Assembly (NCBI RefSeq): GCF_002843175.1
Contig: NZ_PJEO01000027.1
Location: 1-64,000 of the forward strand
Reading direction: 5' to 3'
Length of the DNA: 64,000 nucleotides
From: Confluentibacter flavum
GTDB taxonomy: Bacteria; Bacteroidota; Bacteroidia; Flavobacteriales; Flavobacteriaceae
Positions 1 to 6,864 of the stretch are shown here, piece by piece. The notes under the pieces were generated by a model. That model saw only the letters and a program-made list of their open reading frames with translations. It ran no database searches and was not told the DNA's origin. Within the stretch, counting starts at the first letter, position 1; every line of letters begins with the position of its first letter. Both the position numbers and the translations under genes were made by a program.

Positions 1-39
1 TGACCCGTCCTGAAATAAGGCTACATAATTTTAAACATT

Positions 40-411
40 ATGTACAAAAATGACAAAGTAATCAGACGGTATTCGGAACCTTTTAAACTGAAAATTCTGG
101 ACGAAATCACAACTGGAAAACTTAACAAAAACCAACTAGGCAAACTTTATGGCATTGCGCCTACCACCATTAACGAATGGATCAGGAAGTACAACCGTAA
201 GAACCTAATGAACACAAGGGTAAAAGTGGAAACAAAAGACGAGATAACACGAATCAAGGAACTGCAAAAAGAGATCGGACAGCTTAAAAAGCTACTCCTA
301 AAAAAGGATTTGGATGCATTGGTACTGGATTCATACTTGGAAGTCGCAGCAGAAGACCTGGGCTACAAATCTGTGGCTGAACTAAAAAAAAAGCTAAGTA
401 TAAAGCCTTGA
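40..411 (+). CDS. IS3-family transposase OrfA
   Basis: This 123-residue protein is the DNA-binding half of an IS3 transposase. Residues about 18-55 form a helix-turn-helix of the IS3/IS911 HTH_Tnp_1 type (start RRYSEPFKLKILDEI, then GIAPTTINEWIRKY), and residues 65-92 form a short heptad region suited to a leucine zipper (IKELQKEIGQLKKLLLKKD). The ATG at 40 follows the left inverted repeat directly. The end of the gene carries the A9G slippery run (384-393), where IS3 elements shift to the -1 frame to make the OrfAB fusion. The orfA frame itself is intact. Confidence 0.85.
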   Translation: MYKNDKVIRRYSEPFKLKILDEITTGKLNKNQLGKLYGIAPTTINEWIRKYNRKNLMNTRVKVETKDEITRIKELQKEIGQLKKLLLKKDLDALVLDSYLEVAAEDLGYKSVAELKKKLSIKP

Positions 412-433
412 TCAAAGCCAAAGAAAAAGGTAA

Positions 434-1262
434 GGGATTTGCTTCTTTAACTACTATAACCAATTTTTTGGACATAAACGCAATGCTTACTATAAGTATA
501 AAAATAGAGCTGATAAGCGTTTAAAACTAGAACAGCAGATTATTGGGATAGTTAAGAAAAGACGCAAGTCCCTTCCAAGGGAAGGCGTGCGTAAACTTGT
601 TAAATCCTTAGATGATGAGTTTACCAAAGCCAACCTTAAAGTCGGCAGGGATACTTTGTTTAACGTCCTTAGAAAACATCAAATGCTAACACTTAGAAAG
701 AAATATAGCTCTAGAACAACTAACTCTTTGCACAGGTTCTATAAGTATAAAAACATCATTAAAGATATTGAGGTTACAAGACCTAACCAAGTGTGGGCCT
801 CTGACATAACCTATATCAGAACGGTAAAAGGATTTTGTTACCTGGCGTTAATAACTGATATGTATTCAAGAAAGATTGTTGGTTATGACCTTAGTGATAG
901 CCTGGAACTAAACGGATGCGTGAGGGCCCTTAACAAAGCTTTATATCATGCTAAAAACACAAAAGGACTCATTCGCCATTCAGACAGGGGCATTCAATAT
1001 TGTAGCAATGTATACACCCAGATACTCAAAAGAAATAAGATAGATATCAGTATGACAGAAGAAAACCATTGTTATGAAAATGCCCTCGCAGAAAGGGTTA
1101 ACGGGATTCTTAAAGATGAATTTTATCTCGACCAAACCTTTACTGATACGGCGCATGCTAAAAGGGCTACAAAAAATGCAATTAATCTACACAACGAAAT
1201 AAGATTACACTTATCTTTAGATTTTAAAAACACCAAATATGGTATATAAATTAACAGCGTAA
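434..1262 (+). pseudogene. IS3-family transposase OrfB (DDE integrase core), double frameshift
   Basis: The catalytic half of the IS3 transposase. The rve/DDE core is readable and its acidic residues are present: Asp in WASDITYI, Asp in RHSDRGIQY and Glu in NALAERVNG. The frame is broken twice. At the T6 run 464-469 the sequence before it reads in the -1 frame (KGFASLTTITNF) and the sequence after it in the next frame (FFGHKRNAYYKYK), which implies one lost T. At the A5 run 1226-1230 one extra A causes early termination at 1249; removing it restores the usual tail (TPNMVYKLTA, stop at 1260-1262). The longest open piece is 587-1249. Either the element has decayed or these are homopolymer sequencing errors. 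Confidence 0.85.
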
Positions 1263-1322
1263 ATCAATTATTAACCCTGTAGCCATATTTCAGGACGAGA
1301 CATGCAAAAACATCCATAGATT

Positions 1323-2558
1323 ATGAAACAAACACAACTTACCGCAGAATTAATAAGCACTGAGTTACTTGTAACCACTGTGCAGGAACTTTCTCTTGCC
1401 CGCAATATCGATGCGGTAATGAAAATTGTTCGCACTGTTGCTCGTAAACTGACTGGGGCTGATGGTGCTACCTTTGTCCTAAGAGACGGTGATTTGTGCT
1501 TTTATGCTGACGAGGATGCTATCAGCCCCTTGTGGAAAGGCAGCCGCTTTCCTATGGAGACCTGTATTAGCGGTTGGGCTATGTTAAACAAGCAACCGGC
1601 TGTAATTGAAGATATCTACCAAGACGATAGGATTCCAGTTGATGCCTACCGACCTACTTTTGTGAAAAGCCTTGTAACGGTCCCCATTCGTACCATAGAT
1701 CCTATTGGGGCTATTGGCAACTACTGGGCGAAGCACCGAAAGCCCGCGCCCCAACAGGTTGCCTTACTGCAAGCTCTTGCGGATATCACAGCGGTTTCAA
1801 TAGAGAACATTGGGGTAAGGGATAAGCTTAAGGAAAAACTTAAAGAGCGCAACAAAATGCTAAACCAACTGAAGGTGCAACAAAAGCAACTTCAGGAGTT
1901 TACACAAATAATTGCCCATAACATACGTGCTCCCTTGTCTAACTTGCTCATATTAAACGATCTGATTAGACAGACCGAAGCTATTAACGATAAAATGCTT
2001 TATCTTGAAAAACAGCAGCCGGTCATTGACTTTCTGCATGAAACTTTTGAAGAATTGGTTAGTGCAACACAGGTGAAAGCAGACTTTAGCGTTGAAAAAG
2101 ACCATATAGAACTTGAAAAAGTTACAAACAAAGCCATCAATTTGTTGCATGGTGAAATACTGAAAGCAAATGCCCATATAACCCAAGACTTCTCAAAAGC
2201 AACAACGGCCTACTTTCCCTCAAAATACATAGATAGTATTTTATTTAACCTGTTAAGCAATGCCCTCAAGTACCGCTCACTAGACAGGGATTTGCAAATC
2301 AACATAAAGAGCTATAAAAAATCAGGGTGGGTATATCTTGAAATTAGTGACAATGGGCTTGGTATTGACATACAAAAGCACGGAGACAAGTTATTCAAAT
2401 TACATAAAACATTTCATAAGCATCCTGAAGCCAAGGGTTTTGGCCTATTCATCACTAAAACCCAAATAGAGGCCATGGGGGGGTATATAAAAGTAAAAAG
2501 CAAACCTGAAAAAGGGGCAAAATTTACCGTTAAACTATCACAAGAAAAAACACTATGA
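1323..2558 (+). CDS. GAF-domain sensor histidine kinase
   Basis: A 411-residue two-component sensor kinase. Residues about 15-170 form a GAF domain, which usually binds a small ligand or senses redox/light. A short coiled coil (170-190) leads to a HisKA dimerisation helix with the phospho-acceptor His199 in IAHNIRAP. The HATPase_c domain follows, with an N box (FNLLSNALKYRS), G1 box (ISDNGLGID) and G2 box (KGFGLFITK). No signal peptide or membrane segment is visible, so it is probably cytoplasmic. Its stop overlaps the start of the response regulator (ATGA, 2555-2558), so the two are translationally coupled. An in-frame stop at 1317-1319 makes 1323 the first usable ATG, but the IS3 end is only 20 bases away, so the native promoter or even an N-terminal domain could have been lost. 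Confidence 0.85.
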   Translation: MKQTQLTAELISTELLVTTVQELSLARNIDAVMKIVRTVARKLTGADGATFVLRDGDLCFYADEDAISPLWKGSRFPMETCISGWAMLNKQPAVIEDIYQDDRIPVDAYRPTFVKSLVTVPIRTIDPIGAIGNYWAKHRKPAPQQVALLQALADITAVSIENIGVRDKLKEKLKERNKMLNQLKVQQKQLQEFTQIIAHNIRAPLSNLLILNDLIRQTEAINDKMLYLEKQQPVIDFLHETFEELVSATQVKADFSVEKDHIELEKVTNKAINLLHGEILKANAHITQDFSKATTAYFPSKYIDSILFNLLSNALKYRSLDRDLQINIKSYKKSGWVYLEISDNGLGIDIQKHGDKLFKLHKTFHKHPEAKGFGLFITKTQIEAMGGYIKVKSKPEKGAKFTVKLSQEKTL

Positions 2559-2974
2559 ATCAAGTACAAAATATATGCCTCGTAGACGATGATGATCTTT
2601 TCCATTTCATTACCAAAAAAGTAATAGAAAGAACTGATCTTGTAAAAAATATAAAGGTTTTCTATAACGGTCGGGAAGCGATACACTTTTTAGAATCAGC
2701 CCTGTCCTTGATGGAAGAGCTACCGGATGTCATATTGCTTGATCTCAATATGCCCGTTATGGATGGTTGGGAGTTTCTTGAAGAATTCATTTCCCTAAAA
2801 CCTAAATTAGGAAAGAAAATCTCCATCTACATCGTTTCTTCATCAAACGACCCTGCGGACATTATGAAGGCAAAATCAATAAGTGAAGTAACGGACTTTG
2901 TTATCAAGCCGGTAACGGAAGCCAAGTTTGTTGAAATGATTCAAGGTTTATTAAGCGGCTCTGGTAAAGAATAA
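2555..2974 (+). CDS. Single-domain response regulator (CheY/Rcp1-like)
   Basis: This 139-residue protein consists only of a receiver domain. It has the acidic pocket (DDDD at residues 11-14), the phospho-acceptor Asp63 in LLDLNMPVMDG, a switch Ser in VSSSN and the conserved Lys in FVIKPV. It has no output domain, so it probably signals by protein-protein interaction or passes phosphate on, like Rcp1-type partners of GAF/phytochrome kinases. The ATG overlaps the TGA of the sensor kinase at 1323-2558, strong evidence that the two form a cognate pair. Its target is not evident from the window. Confidence 0.87.
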   Translation: MNQVQNICLVDDDDLFHFITKKVIERTDLVKNIKVFYNGREAIHFLESALSLMEELPDVILLDLNMPVMDGWEFLEEFISLKPKLGKKISIYIVSSSNDPADIMKAKSISEVTDFVIKPVTEAKFVEMIQGLLSGSGKE

Positions 2975-3214
2975 ATACACAGTGACCAAGACCGTCAGTG
3001 TCAGTCTATACCAAAACTCCCTTTTTTGAGTTTTGTATTCGGAGAGGTATCTTAGGGAATTTTCAAATAAGAGAATCTCATAACTATATATACATTGGCA
3101 ACAAGCTGAAAAATGACATTTCTTACCAGTAGGATAAGTGTGAATAAATAATTTGTAATTAAGTTGGGAAATAATTACTAAACGAATTACCAAAACGGAG
3201 AATATTATCACAGA

Positions 3215-3320
3215 ATGAAAACAATTTTTTCAAAAAAAAATAAAGGAGGAACTGATTGAAAGAATTGGGGAAGTCAATGAAAACAATAAAGCTGAATGGG
3301 GTAAAATGAATGTTTTTCAG
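3215..3320 (+). pseudogene. DUF1569-like (DinB-superfamily) N-terminal fragment
   Basis: A short remnant. After ATG 3215 the frame breaks within an A9 run. In the corrected frame it reads KIKEELIERIGEVNENNKAEWGK and MNVFQ, then a stop at 3321-3323. The WGKMNV(F/A)Q signature is typical of the start of DUF1569 proteins, a small family of unknown function related to DinB. The rest of the gene is missing and the sequence continues directly into the ATP-binding pseudogene below, so this is a deletion junction. Confidence 0.5.
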
Positions 3321-3336
3321 TAGAAACGTATTAATG

Positions 3337-3872
3337 CCCAAAAGATGCAGTTCGTGGAGCCTTGCTAAATGCAATTGCTCATAAAGATTATTCGGGTGGT
3401 GTTCCTATTCAAATAAGCGTTTACAACGACAAAATTATTATTTGGAACTAAGGTCAATTGCCCGAAAATTGGACTGTTAAAAATCTATTGGAAAACACGA
3501 TTCAAGACCATAGAACCCCGACATTGCAAATGCTTTGTTCCGTAATGGTTATATTGAATCTTGGGGAAAGGGAACAATTAAAATTATTAGAGAATGTAAA
3601 CAATCAGGAATCCCGAACCTGTTTTCAGTTATGATTCAAGTGACATTTCTGTAGAGTTCAGAAAGGATATTTATAATGAAAAATATTTGCAGTCGCTTAA
3701 CCAAAACGATAGACAAGTAAAGGCTGGTTGTATGCAAAAGACAAAGGAAAAACTACAAATAGTGAATATCAAAGATTAAACGACTGTTCTCGAAATACCA
3801 CCAGTAACGATCAAAGACTTGCTAAAACCAAGCCTACAAGAGGGAGCAGGAACATTTTACACTTTGAAATGA
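3337..3872 (+). pseudogene. Decayed AlbA/RecG-like ATP-binding protein (C-terminal part)
   Basis: C-terminal half of a transcriptional-regulator/RecG-like ATP-binding protein (HATPase_c_4-type core). The recognisable pieces are DAVRGALLNAIAHKDYSGG and VPIQISVYNDKIIIWN, then an in-frame TAA at about 3450, GQLPENWTVKNLLE, a frameshifted stretch that should read like YIESWGKGTIKI, YAKDKGKTTNSEYQRLND with CSRNT from 3728, and EGAGTFYTLK ending in a TGA at 3870-3872 in another frame. At least one stop and several frameshifts are needed to read it, so it is dead. Intact relatives are common in Bacteroidota as stand-alone DNA-binding/ATPase proteins. Confidence 0.7.
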
Positions 3873-4498
3873 GGGGTAAGACAGATATAAATCAATTGCA
3901 CATTAATTGCACAAATTGCACAATGACAAAGGAAAGCCTATTCTATTCGCAGGCACATTTACAAAGCCCTACGAGGCAAGTCTACGGAGAAAATTTTACT
4001 CATACAGTTTTAGTTACAGTAAAAACAAAAGTGGAATATAAAACAGGCAGCATAGATTAGTTAGCAATTTAAATTTTTGAATTTGTTAGAGTGAAATTAT
4101 AGTCAATATTTAATGATAAAATTTGTATCTTTATGTCAATAAAGACAAATAAATTTTGTTTTTAAATAGCTCTTTTTGACTTTAGTGTACTATTCGGTGA
4201 ATCTTTTGAATAAAAACACGTAAAATACTGTAAAACAGTTATTTATAACATAAAAGTTAGTTCTGTCATCCCGACAAATAGGGTATCAAAGGATATCAAA
4301 AGATATGGTAATCAAATGAAATTCAGTATTTTAATATTTTGTTTGAATTCATTTGTATCCATTTGAGTACAAATTTAAAGGTGTCCTATTAGGTGTCCTA
4401 TTTTTAAGAAATAATTTTTTAAATTTGTAACATTAGTATTTCATCTTTACAGCGATTTGGCTTTCGTTTAACTGATTTATTCATCAAAAACGAAAGTA
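3873..4498. other. Non-coding/accessory scar before the integrase
   Basis: About 630 bases without a gene I can support. The open frame that runs to 4060 is only the out-of-frame continuation of the ATP-binding pseudogene. A short duplicated GGTGTCCTATT motif occurs at 4380-4402. TAAATTTG at 4420-4427 resembles a Bacteroidota -7 element before the integrase, but I see no -33 TTG at the right distance. Confidence 0.4.
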
Positions 4499-5785
4499 AT
4501 GACATTCCTAAAAACCTTCAATGTCCATTTTTGGCTAAAAAAGACGGTCTTAAAAAAAGACGGAACATTCCCGATTTATGCGAGGATCACCATAGATGGC
4601 AAACGTGCCGATCTAAGCACCCAACAAACCACCTTAGAAATTAGCTGGTGCACAAATGCAAGGCGCATCAAGCCCAAATTTTCAGGTTCAAAGGAAATCA
4701 ACGATGTTCTTCAAAACATCCATTCCAGATTAGTTTTATGCCATAGGCAACTATCTGATAGCGGCGTTGTTGTTTCTGCCCAAGCAGTTAAATTAAGGTA
4801 TTTGGGCAAGGACAAACCTGTTGCTACAATTGATGACCTCATACACTATCATAGGGAGAATGATTTGATCTATTTATCTCCTGGAACGGCCAAAAACTAT
4901 CCCTCTACAGAAAAATACCTTCATAGGTTTATTTTAAAAGAGTTTAAGTCATCAGATTATTATCTAAAGAACATCAATTATTCCTTTGTTGTCAACTTTG
5001 AAAATTACCTAAAAAATTGTCCACCGTTAAGAAAGTCACAGCCCCTAGGAAATAATGGTATAATGAAACACATGGAACGCTTTCAAAAACTGACGACCTT
5101 GGCCTTGAAACATGGCTGGATAAAGGAAAACCCTTTTTCCTTATATCAGTTGAAGTTTGAGGAATTTGATAGTGCATTTTTGGACCAAATAGAAATTGAT
5201 AGGGTTAAATTGCTCAATTCGAGCAATAGTTCATTAGAAGATACCAAAAACATTTTCATCTTTTCTTGCTACACAGGTTTATGTTACATAGAGGTGAAGA
5301 ATCTTAATACCAAAAGTATAGTTACAGGAATAGACGGTGAACAATGGATAATGGTCAAGCGCCAAAAAACAAAAACCCCCGTAAAAGTGCCACTTCTGGA
5401 TGAGGCGAGAAGAATCCTGGATATTTATAAGGATCATCCATCTGAACTTAATGGACATCAGCTTTTACCCGTGCTTAGCAGCCAAAAGGTCAATAAGCAT
5501 TTAAAGAAAATCGCGGGGTTATGTGGTATTGATAAAAAACTGACGTTCCATGTTGCCCGCCATACTTTCGCCACCACGATTACTCTTCTAAACAATGTGC
5601 CGCTGGTAACGGTATCAAATCTTTTGAGCCATAAAAAGATTTCCACCACCCAGAAGTATGCCCGGGTTATTGAGACAAAGATTAGCAGGGATATGTTGAA
5701 GCTTAAAAAGACCTTAAAGGTGATTAATCTAAAAAGTGAAAAACGTAAAAAGTCAGATACTACGGGTCATTTAAGAATTGTTTAG
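4499..5785 (+). CDS. Tyrosine recombinase/site-specific integrase (Bacteroidetes mobile-element type)
   Basis: A 428-residue integrase. Residues about 1-90 match the arm-type DNA-binding domain of Bacteroidetes integrases, about 105-205 the SAM-like core-binding domain, and about 215-395 the catalytic domain. Visible catalytic residues are Lys in VKRQKTKT, H351-x-x-R354 (FHVARHTF), His378 (LLSHKKIS) and nucleophile Tyr387 (TTQKYARV). The position that normally carries the first catalytic Arg (TGLR) is Cys in SCYTGLCYIEVKNL. Loss of this Arg is known in IntDOT and related conjugative-transposon integrases, so it need not mean inactivity. The tRNA-Leu and tRNA-Met fragment downstream suggest it belongs to an integrated element whose other end is outside the window. 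Confidence 0.88.
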   Translation: MTFLKTFNVHFWLKKTVLKKDGTFPIYARITIDGKRADLSTQQTTLEISWCTNARRIKPKFSGSKEINDVLQNIHSRLVLCHRQLSDSGVVVSAQAVKLRYLGKDKPVATIDDLIHYHRENDLIYLSPGTAKNYPSTEKYLHRFILKEFKSSDYYLKNINYSFVVNFENYLKNCPPLRKSQPLGNNGIMKHMERFQKLTTLALKHGWIKENPFSLYQLKFEEFDSAFLDQIEIDRVKLLNSSNSSLEDTKNIFIFSCYTGLCYIEVKNLNTKSIVTGIDGEQWIMVKRQKTKTPVKVPLLDEARRILDIYKDHPSELNGHQLLPVLSSQKVNKHLKKIAGLCGIDKKLTFHVARHTFATTITLLNNVPLVTVSNLLSHKKISTTQKYARVIETKISRDMLKLKKTLKVINLKSEKRKKSDTTGHLRIV

Positions 5786-5846
5786 CGAATTAATAAAATT
5801 CAACTAGATCTCTAACCTAAAAAAAAACAGAACAGCATGTTAATAA

Positions 5847-6032
5847 GCCTTACTTGATCATACTCTTCGTAATATAAGAACTTACAGTAAAGAGGTGGTA
5901 AACAGAACCAATTTATTGGTAGTCTATAGCAATCAACAGTTAGACGTTAATTTAAAAGAAATGAGTACTTTAATAGGAATAAAGAAGATCATAAACTTAG
6001 GACTTAGACAAGTAAAAGTCGAAAAAGATTGA
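5847..6032 (+). other. Open 61-codon stretch, possible gene remnant
   Basis: Between integrase and tRNA-Leu one frame stays open from just after a stop (5844-5846) to a TGA at 6030-6032. It has protein-like composition (NIRTYSKEVVNRTNLLVVYS, NLKEMSTLIGIKKIIN). There is no start codon before its middle (ATG inside EMSTLIG), so it looks like the 3' tail of a lost gene rather than a gene. I do not recognise the family. Confidence 0.25.
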
Positions 6033-6038
6033 AAAAAT

Positions 6039-6120
6039 GCAGGCGTGGTGGAATTCGTAGACACGCCAGACTTAGGATCTGGTGCCGCGAGGTGTGGGAG
6101 TTCGAGTCTCCCCGCCCGTA
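6039..6120 (+). tRNA. tRNA-Leu (UAG)
   Basis: An 82-base type II tRNA. The D arm contains GTGGAATTCGTAGACAC, the anticodon stem-loop is CCAGA-CTTAGGA-TCTGG with anticodon TAG (6073-6075), there is a long variable arm, and the T arm has loop TTCGAGT. The acceptor stem GCAGGCG/CGCCCGT has a G-U pair at position 1 and one A-C mismatch at position 3. CCA is not encoded. A strong terminator follows at once. Confidence 0.9.
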
Positions 6121-6123
6121 CGA

Positions 6124-6152
6124 AAGCCGAAGTTTTTCTTCGGCTTTTTTTA
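6124..6152 (+). terminator. Rho-independent terminator after tRNA-Leu
   Basis: Stem AGCCGAAG (6125-6132) pairs with CTTCGGCT (6138-6145) over a TTTTT loop and is followed by a run of T. It ends the tRNA-Leu transcript. Confidence 0.85.
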
Positions 6153-6316
6153 TCAAAAAAAACTTATGTTTTTTTGCATAGGTACAACATAGGTACAACA
6201 TTTTACTTTTTTATTCATTTAATTAAGAATGATGCATTTTAGTTGTAAATAATTTCAAAAAGAATAAAAGAGTCTTTTTTCGAATAAATTCTAAATCATT
6301 TTAACATATCATTAAG

Positions 6317-6360
6317 CTCATAATCCGAAGGTCACTGGCTCGAGTCCAGTTCCCGCTACA
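6317..6360 (+). other. 3' fragment of an initiator-type tRNA-Met(CAU); probable att scar
   Basis: From CTCATAA (anticodon loop with CAT) onward the sequence has the 3' half of a tRNA: anticodon stem 3' strand, variable AAGGTC, T arm ACTGG-CTCGAGT-CCAGT, acceptor 3' strand TCCCGCT, discriminator A. There is no matching 5' half upstream. The CCGAAGGTC and CCCGCTACA parts resemble initiator tRNA-Met. Tyrosine integrases often recombine at the 3' part of tRNA genes and leave such a copy at the far end of the element, so this may be the right boundary of an element that includes the integrase at 4499. Confidence 0.65.
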
Positions 6361-6864
6361 AAACAAGACTCATATACATTTTGTGGTTGAGCTTTTTTAT
6401 CTTTAATTGGGCTAATAATGGACTAAATATAAAAACAAAAAAAGCCTAACAAATTGATTAACAATTGTTAAGGTTTATATTATGCGGACAAAGAGGAACT
6501 ATCCAAAATCTAAATTTTCTTTTGGTTATTGGAAGTTTGAGATGCTAGGATTTTGGGTGACACCGAATTAGTTCCTTTTTAAGAAAACTTTAACGATTAA
6601 ATTTAAATTTGATTGTTTTTATTTTGTTTGATTTCTTGGAGGTTAAAGGTTTGAATCCATTCGAGTTTCAATAATATAAGGGATTTTAAAGCAATATTAA
6701 CGATTTACAATGTTTCCAAAATATAACGTAACGAGCCGTTATTTGTTTCCAACTTTTCATGCAGTTTTGAATTTTTATTTCTTTTTTATTGAGAAAAAGA
6801 TATAATAAAAAACCTCTATTTATTCAAATAAATAATATATTAGTTCAATTATCATAATTTGAAA
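6361..6864. other. Intergenic region before the hybrid sensor
   Basis: About 500 AT-rich bases with no coding potential that I can support. It should hold the promoter of the hybrid sensor at 6865. I see no convincing -33/-7 pair or further RNA gene. Confidence 0.35.

Larger units (their letters stand above)
1..1302 (+). mobile_element. IS3-family insertion sequence with both terminal inverted repeats
   Basis: A complete IS3-type element by its ends. The first 25 bases (1-25) and the reverse complement of 1278-1302 match at 22 of 25 positions (differences at repeat positions 3, 5 and 18). Between them lie orfA (40-411) and orfB (434-1262), as expected for IS3. A run of nine A followed by G (384-393) near the end of orfA is a typical -1 frameshift site. 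The orfB frame is broken by two homopolymer indels (464-469 and 1226-1230), so this copy should not make transposase unless those are sequencing errors. The left end coincides with the window edge, so target duplication cannot be checked. The right end lies 20 bases before the sensor kinase start at 1323. Confidence 0.88.

Noticed and set aside
3013-3034. AAAACTC/GAGTTTT hairpin after the response regulator
   Set aside because: Short stem and no T run after it; too weak to call a terminator.
3728-4060. 110-codon open frame
   Set aside because: Its first half is the tail of the ATP-binding pseudogene (NSEYQRLNDCSRNT) and the rest is out of frame, so it is not an independent gene.
4130-4430. 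AT-rich repeats and GGTGTCCTATT duplication as possible integrase att site
   Set aside because: The duplicated motif is only 11 bases and no tRNA or longer repeat is present; no support for a site.
6641-6690. GGTTTGAATCC piece resembling a tRNA T arm
   Set aside because: No anticodon arm or acceptor stem can be built around it; probably chance.
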